Source: Candidatus Competibacteraceae bacterium
GTDB lineage: Bacteria > Pseudomonadota > Gammaproteobacteria > Competibacterales > Competibacteraceae
Length of the DNA: 36,353 nt
Assembly: GCA_027492875.1 (NCBI GenBank)
Contig: JAPUDV010000134.1
Location: 1 to 36,353 of the forward strand
Direction of reading: 5' to 3'
Below, in pieces: positions 17,292-25,010 of the stretch. The notes under the pieces were generated by a model, which saw nothing but the letters and a program-made list of their open reading frames with translations, ran no database searches and had not been told where the DNA came from. Both the position numbers and the translations under genes were made by a program. Every line of letters begins with the position of its first letter. Positions within the stretch are counted from its first letter, which is position 1.

Positions 17292-17375
17292 ATGCACCGC
17301 AAAACCTCGATCATCGCTGTACTGCCAGCCGCTTTTCTGCGCCTACTCGAAGGTTGCACTACACCAGTCGTTTGA
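17292..17375 (+). CDS. Possible tiny or truncated lipoprotein
   Basis: A 27-codon frame begins with ATG 17292. It has a basic start (MHRKTS), a hydrophobic run and a lipobox-like LLEGC before TTPVV and a stop. Glu in the lipobox is unusual. A GGAG at 17275-17278 lies 13 nt upstream, longer than ideal. It may be a decayed lipoprotein start or chance. Confidence 0.25.
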   Translation: MHRKTSIIAVLPAAFLRLLEGCTTPVV

Positions 17376-17451
17376 GCGCAGGCCCGTCAAAGATACGATT
17401 CTGGCCGTCATTCCCGGTATTCTCTAAGTTACCGGAGGTGGGCGGGAGCCG

Positions 17452-17736
17452 CTAGTATTCGACATCCCGTGACTGGACCTCCCGGTCCTGCCCGGCGGGC
17501 GGCGGTAAAACCTCGTTTCCCGTGGTGACGGCGTGCAGGTCCGTGGCGGGAGTTCCGGCCTGTCCGGTGAACGGGCGATTGACGTTCAGGCTCATGTCGC
17601 CGCCGTGCGAGTTGGCCGGACACGGCTCGGCCTGGTAACTGATCCGGCCGCTGGGATCGACGCATTTGTTGGCCGCCAGCACCGACGTTGCGAGCAGGCT
17701 CAGCAAGATCAATCCAGATCCAGTGTGGCATTTCAT
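17452..17736 (-). CDS. Small secreted DUF4124-like protein
   Basis: A 94-aa exported protein on the minus strand. The ATG at 17736 is preceded by GGAG at 17746-17743 with 6 nt spacing, favouring it over ATG 17748 and over upstream extensions. The signal peptide is about 1-21 (ending VLA). Next comes KCVDPSGRISYQAEPCPA, the Lys-Cys-Val-Asp-x-x-Gly-x-x-x-Tyr-x-x-x-Pro-Cys motif of DUF4124, whose two cysteines probably pair. The remaining ~50 residues are polar and Pro-rich, likely disordered. It lies downstream of the exporter operon on the same strand, 80 nt from the last permease, and converges with the outer-membrane protein gene. Function unknown. Confidence 0.75.
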   Translation of the reverse strand: MKCHTGSGLILLSLLATSVLAANKCVDPSGRISYQAEPCPANSHGGDMSLNVNRPFTGQAGTPATDLHAVTTGNEVLPPPAGQDREVQSRDVEY

Positions 17737-17816
17737 GGCATTCTCCATTTTCGAAGTTCGTTCGATCAAATGCTTACGGACGGGGTTTCGAGCAGCCACC
17801 CCGCTGGCGGCGCCCT

Positions 17817-18926
17817 TCAATACATCCGGTGGCGGAACAACCAACCGGCCAGGCTCAGGTTGACCAGGCCGATCAGCGCCATGGGCCAGTATTGATCCAC
17901 CAGCAAAGTGTAGGAGTCGCCTTGCAGGAACACCCCGCGCAGCACGATGAGAAAGTAGCGCAGGGGATTAATGTAAGTGAGCCATTGCACCGCTTCCGGC
18001 ATGTTGGCGATGGGAGTGGCGAACCCGGACAGAATCACCGCCGGCACCAAAAACAGGAAGGCGCCGAGCAAGCCCTGCTGTTGCGTCACCGCCAGCGATG
18101 AGATCATCAGCCCGACCCCCACCGCCGACAACAGGAACAGCGCCATCCCCAGATACAGCGCACCGACCGAGCCGCGCAGCGGGATACCGAAGCCATGGAC
18201 CGCGATGGCTACGATCAGGCTGCCTTGCAGCAAACCGATCAATAGTCCAGGAATGGATTTGCCGATCAGAATTTCCACCGGCCGCAGCGGCGTCACCAGC
18301 AATTGATCGAAGGTGCCGGCCTCGCGCTCCCGCGCCACCGACAGGGCGGTCACGATCAGCGTCACCACCAGGGTCAGCAGGCCGACGATGCCCGGCACCA
18401 CGAACCAGCGCGATTCCAGGTTGGCGTTGTACCAAGGGCGGATTTCGAGACGCACCGGCGGACCGGGCCGACCGTGACGCGCCGCCCAGGCGTCGTTGAA
18501 GTCGGTGACGATGCTGCGCGTGTAGTTCAGCGCCAGCATGGCGGTGTTGGAGTTGCGCCCATCCAGGATCACTTGCACCGAACCGCTGCCGCCGCGCAGA
18601 ATCTCCTGGCTGAAGCGGGGACCGATGCGCAAGACCACCAACGCCCGGCGGTCGTCGATCAGGGGCGCGACTTGAGCATCGTGGTCGATCCGCGCCACCA
18701 CCTCGAAATTGCGCGAGCCCTCGAAACGCGCGATCAGTTCCCGGGCGGCGGCGCCCTTGTCTTCATCGTAAAAAGCGATGGGGGCATTTTGCAGGTCGAA
18801 AGTGGCGGCAAAGCCGAACACCAGCAATTGAGCGATGGGCGGGCCGACCAGCACGAAGCGGCTGCGCTTGTCCCGCAACAGAGCCAGCAACTCCTTCAGG
18901 GCGAGGGCGAGGATGTGTTGCAGCAT
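17817..18926 (-). CDS. ABC-2 type transporter permease, YhhJ-like
   Basis: A 369-aa inner-membrane permease of a drug or toxin exporter. A first membrane helix (about 22-42) is followed by a large periplasmic domain (about 45-170). Five helices then follow (about 178-200, 222-245, 255-280, 286-308 and 343-362). The ABC-2 signature AREREAGTFDQLLVTPLRP (about 201-219) is the usual loop contacting the ATPase. It starts 3 nt after the preceding permease stop, so it is in the same operon as the HlyD, ATPase and first permease. The order resembles E. coli yhiI-rbbA-yhhJ; the substrate is unknown. Confidence 0.9.
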   Translation of the reverse strand: MLQHILALALKELLALLRDKRSRFVLVGPPIAQLLVFGFAATFDLQNAPIAFYDEDKGAAARELIARFEGSRNFEVVARIDHDAQVAPLIDDRRALVVLRIGPRFSQEILRGGSGSVQVILDGRNSNTAMLALNYTRSIVTDFNDAWAARHGRPGPPVRLEIRPWYNANLESRWFVVPGIVGLLTLVVTLIVTALSVAREREAGTFDQLLVTPLRPVEILIGKSIPGLLIGLLQGSLIVAIAVHGFGIPLRGSVGALYLGMALFLLSAVGVGLMISSLAVTQQQGLLGAFLFLVPAVILSGFATPIANMPEAVQWLTYINPLRYFLIVLRGVFLQGDSYTLLVDQYWPMALIGLVNLSLAGWLFRHRMY

Positions 18927-18929
18927 GGG

Positions 18930-20063
18930 TTACTCCAGACTCTTGCGGGCCTTGCGCCGCAGGACGGCGAAGAAGATCAGCATCATCAATAACAAGGCAG
19001 CGGCGTTGCCCAGCACCACCGGCCAGACATCGCCGGCCAGAAACAGGGTTTGCAAAATGGCGACGAAGTAGCGCGCCGGCACCACATGGGTGATCAACCG
19101 GATCGGCGCCGGCATCGAACCGATATCGAAAATAAAGCCCGATAGAATGAAAGCCGGCAGGAAAGTGACGAGAATCGCGATCTGCCCGGCCACGAACTGG
19201 TTGCGGGCCACGGTGGAAATCAGCAGTCCCATCCCCAGCGCGACCAGCATGAACAGCGCCGAGGTCAACAGCAACAGCCAGAACGAGCCGGTCAGCGGCA
19301 CCCCGAACTGCCAGCGGGCCATGGCCACGCTCAGTAGCATTCCGCCCATGCCCAGCGCGAAATAGGGCAATAACTTGCCGAGCAACAGCTCGCCGATGCG
19401 GATCGGGGTGACCATCAGCGCCTCCATGGTGCCCCGCTCCCACTCCCGCGCCACCACCAGAGCGGTCAGCAGGGCGCCGATCAGGGTCATGATTACCGCC
19501 ACCAGGCCGGGAACCAGAAAATTGCGGCTGCGCAGGGCCGGATTGAACCAGATCCGCTGCTCCACCGCCGCCGGCAGGGTCAGTTCCCGACCCTGGGCCG
19601 CCACGTAGGCGTGCAACCAGCTTTGCCAGGCACCTTGAATGTAGCCCGAGGTGATCCGCGCCTGGTTGGCATCGACGCCGTTCAGAATCACCCCGACCGG
19701 TGCATCGCCGGCGGCCAGCAGGCGGCGGCTGAAATCGCCGCGCAACCAGACGATGCCATCCACTTTGCGCTCCCGCAGGGCTTGTTCGGCATCCTGGATG
19801 CTGTCGTAGCGGCGCGGGCTGAAGTATTCGGATTGCTGGAAGGCGGCGGCGAAACTGACGCTGTTGGCGTCGGGGCGTTCGATCACCACCGCCAGCGGAA
19901 TGTGCTGGGCGTCCAGCGAGACCCCGTAGCCGAACAACAACAACAGCACCACCGGCATGACGAAGGCAATGGCGATGCTGGACGGATCGCGCAGGATTTG
20001 CAGGCTTTCCTTGCGCACCATCCCACGCAGGCGCATCAGGGCGCCGCCTCGCCGAGCGCTCAT
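18930..20063 (-). CDS. ABC-2 type transporter permease
   Basis: A 377-aa inner-membrane permease. The start ATG at 20063-20061 overlaps the TGA of the ATPase gene (ATGA), indicating translational coupling, so longer upstream extensions are not real. The topology matches its neighbour: helix near 30-50, periplasmic domain about 55-175, then five helices. The ABC-2 loop AREWERGTMEALMVTPIRI marks the family. The first ~15 residues (MSARRGGALMRLRGMVRKE) are basic. In E. coli RbbA the equivalent permease region is fused to the C-terminus of the double ATPase; here it is a separate gene joined by a 4-nt overlap. Confidence 0.9.
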   Translation of the reverse strand: MSARRGGALMRLRGMVRKESLQILRDPSSIAIAFVMPVVLLLLFGYGVSLDAQHIPLAVVIERPDANSVSFAAAFQQSEYFSPRRYDSIQDAEQALRERKVDGIVWLRGDFSRRLLAAGDAPVGVILNGVDANQARITSGYIQGAWQSWLHAYVAAQGRELTLPAAVEQRIWFNPALRSRNFLVPGLVAVIMTLIGALLTALVVAREWERGTMEALMVTPIRIGELLLGKLLPYFALGMGGMLLSVAMARWQFGVPLTGSFWLLLLTSALFMLVALGMGLLISTVARNQFVAGQIAILVTFLPAFILSGFIFDIGSMPAPIRLITHVVPARYFVAILQTLFLAGDVWPVVLGNAAALLLMMLIFFAVLRRKARKSLE

Positions 20064-21844
20064 ACCGATTCCCCGGTGGTTTGCGCACGCTGCTCGATCA
20101 GCGCGATGAAGGCATCCTCCATCGTTGGGTCCGGCCGTTCGGCGTCGCGAAAGCGCGCCTTCGTCTCCGCTGGGGTGCCCTGGGCGAGCACCTCGCCATC
20201 GGCCATGATCACCAGCCGGTCGCAGTAATTGGCCTCGTCCATGAAGTGGGTGGTCACCAGCACGGTGACGCCCTGTTCCGCCAGCAAGTTGATGCGATGC
20301 CAAAACTCGCGCCGCGCCAGTGGGTCCACCCCGGAGGTCGGCTCGTCCAGGAATAGGATATCCGGCTCGTGCATCAGGGCGGCGGCCATGGCCAAACGCT
20401 GCTTATAGCCCAGCGGGAGATCGCCGCTGGCCATGTCGGCGTAGCGTGCCAGATCGAAGCCATCCAGCGCCCAGCGGATACGCTCCCGCCGCCGCTGACC
20501 CGTCAAACCGTAGGCGCTGGCGAAGAAACGCAGGTTCTGCGCCACCGTCAGGTTACCGTAGAGGGAAAAACGCTGGGCCATGTAGCCGATGCGGCTGCGG
20601 GCCTGAGCCGCCGTGCGCCGCAGGTCGTGACCGGCCACTTCGAGCCGCCCCCCGGAAGCTGGCAGAAGCCCACACAGCATGCGGAAGGTAGTGGACTTGC
20701 CGGCGCCGTTCGCGCCCAGCAGGCCGAAGATCTCGCCCCGTCGTACCTCGAAACTGACATTCCTGACCGCGTAAAACTCACCGAAACGGCGCTGGACCCG
20801 ATCCACCCGAATGACCGCCATGTCGCCGCCGTCCTCCATCGTCGCCACCGGCAGGGGTGTCGATTCAACCACGGTTTCGCTGCGCTCCCCTTGCAGGCGG
20901 GTGATGAAGGCATCCTCGAAATGGGGCGCCACCGGGCGGATTTCGACACCCGAGGGTTCCGCATCCAGTCCGGATAGATCGAGCGGCCCGGCCACGCGGG
21001 CAACCACGCGCACACTCTCTCCCTGAATGATGGCGTCCACCACGGCCGGCAGTGCGGCCAGCCGCATTTGCAGCCGGCGCTTGGAAATAGCCGGTGCATT
21101 CACCAGGTAGCAGCGGCCAGCCAGCGGCTCACTGAAGCGGGCGGGCGTTCCCTGGCCCAGCAGGCGGCCCTGATGCAGCAGGATCACCTCGTCGCAGCGT
21201 TCCGCCTCGTCCAGGTAGGCGGTGCTGAGCAGCACGCTCATGCCTTCTTCCCGCACCAATCGTTGGACGATGGCCCACAGCTCGCGCCGCGACACCGGAT
21301 CGACGCCGACCGTGGGTTCGTCCAGCAGCAGCAGACGGGGCGGCCGCACCAGGGTGCAGGCTAGTCCGAGCTTTTGTTTCATGCCGCCGGACAGGCGTCC
21401 CGCCAGTCGCGCGGTGAAACGGGCCAAACCCACCATGTGCAGCAACTCGACGTAGCGTCCACGCCGATCGGCGGCCACCACGCCTTGCAGGTCGGCGTAC
21501 AGGTCCAGGTTTTCCTGGACGCTCAAGTCCTCGTACAGGCCGAAGCGTTGCGGCATGTAGCCGATGGCCGACTGCACCGCCAGCGGCTCGCGGCTCACGT
21601 CCAGACCCAGCACCCGCAATTCGCCGGCGTCGGCGCGCAGCAGGCCGGCGGCCAACCGCATCAGCGTGGTCTTGCCGGCGCCGTCCGGGCCGATCAGGCC
21701 AGTGATCCGGCCCGGTGCGACCGTCAGATCGATGCCATCCAGGGCTTGGATGACCCGGCTGCCGCTGGCGAACACCTTGCCGAGTCCGTGGCAGGTGAGC
21801 GCGGCGGGCCGGGCAACATCGGCATCGGCGGTCACCGCCGTCAT
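20060..21844 (-). CDS. Double ABC-transporter ATPase subunit, RbbA-like N-terminal part
   Basis: A 594-aa cytoplasmic ATPase with two complete nucleotide-binding domains. Domain 1 (about 14-235) has Walker A GPDGAGKTT (52-60, with Asp where Asn is usual), signature LSGGMKQK and Walker B LLLLDEPTVGVDP. Domain 2 (about 345-570) has Walker A GANGAGKST, the degenerate signature LPLGYKQR, Walker B ILFLDEPTSGVDP and switch His in VTTHFMDEA. Domain 1 has Ala (LSTAYLDEA) where the switch His is expected, so the two sites are probably functionally unequal. The linker (about 240-335) is typical of CcmA/YbhF-like exporters. It overlaps HlyD upstream and the permease downstream, each by ATGA. Confidence 0.92.
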   Translation of the reverse strand: MTAVTADADVARPAALTCHGLGKVFASGSRVIQALDGIDLTVAPGRITGLIGPDGAGKTTLMRLAAGLLRADAGELRVLGLDVSREPLAVQSAIGYMPQRFGLYEDLSVQENLDLYADLQGVVAADRRGRYVELLHMVGLARFTARLAGRLSGGMKQKLGLACTLVRPPRLLLLDEPTVGVDPVSRRELWAIVQRLVREEGMSVLLSTAYLDEAERCDEVILLHQGRLLGQGTPARFSEPLAGRCYLVNAPAISKRRLQMRLAALPAVVDAIIQGESVRVVARVAGPLDLSGLDAEPSGVEIRPVAPHFEDAFITRLQGERSETVVESTPLPVATMEDGGDMAVIRVDRVQRRFGEFYAVRNVSFEVRRGEIFGLLGANGAGKSTTFRMLCGLLPASGGRLEVAGHDLRRTAAQARSRIGYMAQRFSLYGNLTVAQNLRFFASAYGLTGQRRRERIRWALDGFDLARYADMASGDLPLGYKQRLAMAAALMHEPDILFLDEPTSGVDPLARREFWHRINLLAEQGVTVLVTTHFMDEANYCDRLVIMADGEVLAQGTPAETKARFRDAERPDPTMEDAFIALIEQRAQTTGESV

Positions 21845-22872
21845 TCCGCGCAGTGTGGGGGTGGTTTGGCTCTGGAGTCGGGCGCATCCAGGGGGATGAC
21901 CACGGTGGCCGGCATGCCTAAGCGCAGCTCGTCCTGCGGATTGCAGACGAATATCCGCGCCTGATAGACCAAGCGGGTGCGCAAATCCGGGGTTTCCACG
22001 TTCTTTGGGGTGAATTCCGCGGTAGGCGACAGAACGCCGACCCAGCCGCGGTAGATTTTGTCGGGAAAGCTGTCGGTATGGATCTCGGCTGCCATACCGG
22101 GCCGGACGCGGCCCAGCTCCGATTCCGGCACATAAGTTCGCACCCAGAGCGGGTCATTGAGGGCGAGGGTCAGCACCGGCGTCTGCGGCGAGGCCATGTC
22201 GCCCGGTTCGAGGATGCGGTCGCGCACGATGCCCGGCGCCGGGGCCAGCAGGGTGGCATCGGCCAGCCGTTCTCGCGCCAGCATCCATTCCGCCCGCCGC
22301 CCCGCCAGCGCGGCTTCGGCCTGGGCAATATCTTCGCCGCGTGGGCCGGCGACGGCCAGGGCGTAGGTTTCCTCGGCCGCGTGCGCCTCGGCCTCGGCGG
22401 CCTCGGCGGCGGCGCGCGCCTGATCGATTTCCTCCGGCGCGGCGAGTTTTTGCTGGGCCATTTTCTGTAAGCGCCGGTAGGTGATCTGCGCCATGCGGGC
22501 CTTGGCCGCGAGGGCGTCGGTCTGGGCGCGGGTCTGGCGGATTTCCTGCGGGCGGTTGCCGGCCTTGAGTTTGGCCAGCGCCTGCTCCTGGGCTTCCACG
22601 GTGGCTTGAGTCACCGCCAGCGCCGCCTCCAGCTTGTTCGGTCGCAGGCGCGCCAGTATCTGGCCCGGTTGCACTCGGTCGCCTTCCTGCACCTGGATAT
22701 CGGCGACGTGCCCGCTGGCGTCGAAGGCCAGATCCACCTCGCGGATATCGATGTTGCCGTATAGGGTGAGCTGCGACGTATCGCGCGGCGCCTCCTGCTT
22801 TTGCCGCCACCAGTAGACGCCGCCGCCAACCGCGAGCAGTACCGGCGCCAGCAACAGCAATTTCTTGTTCAT
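21841..22872 (-). CDS. HlyD-family membrane fusion (periplasmic adaptor) protein
   Basis: A 343-aa adaptor of the exporter. An N-terminal membrane anchor (about 4-21) is followed by a lipoyl/barrel-sandwich half (about 35-75, VQEGDRVQPGQILARL). A long Ala/Glu/Gln-rich alpha-helical hairpin (about 82-205) and the second lipoyl half (LLAPAPGIVRDRILEPGDM) come next, then a beta-barrel domain (about 235-330, GMPATVVIPL). It would bridge the inner-membrane permeases to an outer-membrane channel. No TolC-like gene is in the window. AGGA lies about 7 nt upstream of the start. It is the first gene of a four-gene minus-strand operon; its TGA overlaps the ATPase ATG. Confidence 0.92.
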   Translation of the reverse strand: MNKKLLLLAPVLLAVGGGVYWWRQKQEAPRDTSQLTLYGNIDIREVDLAFDASGHVADIQVQEGDRVQPGQILARLRPNKLEAALAVTQATVEAQEQALAKLKAGNRPQEIRQTRAQTDALAAKARMAQITYRRLQKMAQQKLAAPEEIDQARAAAEAAEAEAHAAEETYALAVAGPRGEDIAQAEAALAGRRAEWMLARERLADATLLAPAPGIVRDRILEPGDMASPQTPVLTLALNDPLWVRTYVPESELGRVRPGMAAEIHTDSFPDKIYRGWVGVLSPTAEFTPKNVETPDLRTRLVYQARIFVCNPQDELRLGMPATVVIPLDAPDSRAKPPPHCAE

Positions 22873-22963
22873 GCCTGGATCCTATTTCCTGATGAGGTCT
22901 GACAGCCAACCGACAGGAGCTCAGTATAAACTTGATCGAATGGAGCAAGCTTTTCACTTTGTG

Positions 22964-22988
22964 CCGGCCGATCTTTCCATCGGGCCGG
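22964..22988 (+). promoter_or_regulatory. Hairpin in the divergent HlyD / membrane-protein region
   Basis: CCGGCCGAT pairs with ATCGGGCCGG, one G bulged, around a 6-nt loop. It lies 32 nt before the start of the + strand gene at 23021. It could be an operator, a leader structure or a 5'-UTR element; nothing decides between these. Confidence 0.35.
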
Positions 22989-23009
22989 TTTCAGGACCAC
23001 CCCATTCCC

Positions 23010-23013
23010 GGAG
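23010..23013 (+). promoter_or_regulatory. Shine-Dalgarno site for the 104-aa membrane protein
   Basis: GGAG lies 7 nt before ATG 23021. It argues against in-frame upstream starts near 22865 that would overlap the HlyD start region. Confidence 0.6.
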
Positions 23014-23020
23014 CAACGCG

Positions 23021-23335
23021 ATGCGGCAGTTCATGATGAAAATTCTGTTCAAGCGCGAGTGGATCACCTTCATCTGGATGGGCGTGTTTTTCGTGGCGTT
23101 CGGAGTCAGTTCCCTCAACCTGTTCATGCTGTTCAAGGCCAATTTCACCTTGTACCTGGAACACGGCGCAATGGTGATCGACGATGGCGCCTTGCGGCAG
23201 TTGGTCGAACTGGTCGCTTACGGTTACCTGAGCCTGCTGTTTTACCTGCTGTTCAAGGCGTGCGAGCGGGTTCTGGTCGAGCGTTTGACTCAGGGCGGGC
23301 GCTCCGCTGACGACGCGCGGGAACCCGTCGGATGA
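23021..23335 (+). CDS. Small two-helix membrane protein, unknown function
   Basis: A 104-aa inner-membrane protein. A short basic start (MRQFMMKILFKREW) leads to a first helix (about 15-38, ITFIWMGVFFVAFGVSSLNL). A periplasmic loop with HGAMVIDDGALRQLV follows, then a second helix (about 64-84, YGYLSLLFYLLFKACERV) and a polar tail. I do not recognise the family. It is divergent from the exporter operon, and its TGA overlaps an in-frame ATG at 23332 of the downstream hydrolase reading frame. Confidence 0.7.
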   Translation: MRQFMMKILFKREWITFIWMGVFFVAFGVSSLNLFMLFKANFTLYLEHGAMVIDDGALRQLVELVAYGYLSLLFYLLFKACERVLVERLTQGGRSADDAREPVG

Positions 23336-23397
23336 GGGAGAGTCACTTAAACAAGCCGGCCGCGAGCCGGATCGTCCACAGCGAGGAGATCAAGCGC

Positions 23398-24138
23398 ATG
23401 AAAAACTGGATTGCCGCAACGCTGCTGAGCTTAACGCCGCTGCTGGCGCTGGGCGCCACCGGCCAAGCCGTGACCTACCAGATCGACGGTCAGTCCTATG
23501 AAGGCTATTACGTCAGTCCAGGCGCGCAGGCGCCGCTGGTGCTGCTGATCCACGACTGGGACGGCCTGACCGATTACGAAATCAAACGCGCCAACATGCT
23601 GGCTGAAAAGGGTTATGCCGTGTTTGCGGCGGATTTGTTCGGCGCGGGCGTGCGGCCCACCGAAGTGACCGACAAGCGCCAGCACACCGGCGAGCTCTAC
23701 AAGGACCGCGAGAAAATGCGCGCCCTGATGATGGGAGCGCTTGACGCCGCCCGCGCCAAGGGGGCGAACACCGCCAACGTGGTTGCCATGGGTTACTGCT
23801 TCGGGGGGGCGGCGGTACTGGAATTGGCGCGCTCCGGCGCCGACCTGAAAGGCTTCGCGACCTTTCATGGCGGTCTCGAAACCCCGGCGGGGCAGGATTA
23901 CGCCAAGACTAAGGGCGAAATCCTGGTGATGCACGGCACCGCTGACACCGCCGTCACCATCGATCAGTTCGCCGCGCTGGCCAAGGAGTTGGAGGCGGCG
24001 GGCGTCAAGCACGAGATGGTGACCTACGGCGGTGCGCCTCACGCCTTTACGGTATTCGGTAGCGAGAGCTATCGGGAAGACGCTGATCGCAAATCCTGGG
24101 CACTGTTCAATGAGTTTTTGGCAAGGGTGCTGAAGTAA
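23398..24138 (+). CDS. Periplasmic dienelactone-hydrolase-family protein
   Basis: A 246-aa alpha/beta hydrolase. A signal peptide (about 1-24, ending GQA) implies export, whereas classical dienelactone hydrolases are cytoplasmic. The catalytic triad is visible: nucleophile C134 in MGYCFGG, D183 in HGTADTAVT and H215 in GAPHAF. LIHDWDGL supplies the usual oxyanion-side loop. It would cleave an ester or lactone; the substrate is unknown. GAGGAG at 23383-23388 gives 9 nt spacing to ATG 23398. An alternative ATG at 23332 overlaps the previous stop (ATGA) and would add 22 residues before the signal peptide, which is less likely. Confidence 0.88.
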   Translation: MKNWIAATLLSLTPLLALGATGQAVTYQIDGQSYEGYYVSPGAQAPLVLLIHDWDGLTDYEIKRANMLAEKGYAVFAADLFGAGVRPTEVTDKRQHTGELYKDREKMRALMMGALDAARAKGANTANVVAMGYCFGGAAVLELARSGADLKGFATFHGGLETPAGQDYAKTKGEILVMHGTADTAVTIDQFAALAKELEAAGVKHEMVTYGGAPHAFTVFGSESYREDADRKSWALFNEFLARVLK

Positions 24139-24153
24139 ACCGTCCAAGCCCAC

Positions 24154-24186
24154 CCGCCGCGCGCCGGAAAACCGGTGGCGCGGCGG
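24154..24186. terminator. Strong GC-rich hairpin between convergent genes
   Basis: Arms 24154-24167 and 24172-24186 pair over about 14 bp (one G-T pair, one bulge) around an AAAA loop. The position between a + strand stop at 24138 and a minus strand stop at 24194 fits a shared bidirectional terminator, although T-runs are absent. Confidence 0.6.
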
Positions 24187-24193
24187 CATTGAC

Positions 24194-24406
24194 CTACGGT
24201 CGCTGTCTCTCGACCCGCGCCCCTTCCATCTCGCTGGACCATTCCGTATCCAGCACGGCGCTCAGCATATCCGGCAGCGTCTGGCAGGCGCCCAGCGGCG
24301 TGACAATGCCATCCGTGCGGACCAACTGATAATCGCCGGCTCCGGTCCAGTCCGTCGCGATTGTTACCTTGCAATCGTCGGCATAAAAGTCGATGGAACC
24401 AGTCAT
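24194..24406 (-). CDS. Small hypothetical protein overlapping the upstream small gene
   Basis: A 70-aa protein with no signal peptide. The ATG at 24406-24404 overlaps the TGA of the upstream gene (ATGA), indicating coupled translation; GGAAG lies about 9 nt before it. It starts MTGSIDFYADDCKVTIATDW and contains two Cys. It looks like a compact beta-rich cytoplasmic protein. I do not recognise it. It ends close to a hairpin that probably terminates the transcript. Confidence 0.55.
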   Translation of the reverse strand: MTGSIDFYADDCKVTIATDWTGAGDYQLVRTDGIVTPLGACQTLPDMLSAVLDTEWSSEMEGARVERQRP

Positions 24407-24630
24407 GACGGCCGGCTTCCCATGGCCTGGAAAAAGGGTACGACGCCACTCTTGGCCCACAAGCGTTCCCACCATCCTGTCCGGCTCGGCGCATGGCTGG
24501 CCAGGGCGAGTGCCTGACCGGCCGACAACCCTAGATCCCGCATCTGATGGGCCGACAAACCGTGCGCCGCCCGGCGGTCTTCGCCACGGACGGTTTTCAG
24601 TAAAAAATGAGAGGCGATCATCGGCGACAT
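24403..24630 (-). CDS. Small DUF1127-like protein
   Basis: A 75-aa protein. GAGGA is 6 nt upstream of ATG 24630, better placed than the in-frame start at 24687. The segment AAHGLSAHQMRDLGLSAGQA resembles the DUF1127 core, in which a Leu-rich helix ends with Asp-hydrophobic-Gly-Leu-Ser/Thr. DUF1127 proteins are short, basic and sometimes RNA-binding, with roles in phosphate and carbon metabolism in alphaproteobacteria. The match is partial, with extra C-terminal residues containing TGWWERLWAK. It is coupled to the 70-aa gene by ATGA. Confidence 0.55.
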   Translation of the reverse strand: MSPMIASHFLLKTVRGEDRRAAHGLSAHQMRDLGLSAGQALALASHAPSRTGWWERLWAKSGVVPFFQAMGSRPS

Positions 24631-25010
24631 GTGGTGTCCTCTTTCGCTAGGATGGAATGGGTTGATCCTGCTGTAAGCAGGTTTCACGCCAATCGGCCTC
24701 GATTCTTGACGACAGGATGTAACTACTTGACGGAAGGCGGATAGAAATAACTCTCCCCAATTCCTTGGCCACCACCCAGTCGGCTGCCCGAAATCACGGT
24801 GGCGTCCAGCCCGTTCGGATTGACCGGTTCAAAGGCCCAAATTGGCTGGGCCGGGCGCATCTCCGCGTCGGGTCATCGCGGTTCCCCTCGTGTTGCAGCC
24901 CGGCTTGTGGTGACGCGGCGGCAAGGCTTCGATTCCGTTTCCGGGTTTCGCCCTTGCGGAGATTTTGTGATAGCGTCAATCGGTATGCCCTCACTCACCA
25001 GGTCGACTCC
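24631..25010. other. 380-base divergent intergenic region
   Basis: This lies between the DUF1127-like gene (minus) and the hemerythrin gene (+). A 6-bp hairpin with a 3-nt loop (CCTGCT/AGCAGG, 24667-24681) is present, and two TTGACG boxes occur near 24704 and 24727 without a good -10 at standard distance. An open frame continuous with hemerythrin runs from 24765 but looks non-coding (Arg/Ser/Cys-rich, no Shine-Dalgarno). Confidence 0.5.

Noticed and set aside
17414..17435. Six-bp inverted repeat (CCGGTA/TACCGG) as a terminator after the outer-membrane protein gene
   Set aside because: The stem is short, the loop is 10 nt, there is no T-run and it lies 140 nt past the stop, so the support is too weak.
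18763..20088. Alternative minus-strand frame over the first permease
   Set aside because: It is low-complexity Arg/Gly/Ala-rich, whereas the other frame gives a normal ABC-2 permease with an ATGA-coupled start.
24765..25010. N-terminal extension of the hemerythrin
   Set aside because: It is Arg/Ser/Cys-rich with no family match, and hemerythrin structure begins after the ATG at 25011.
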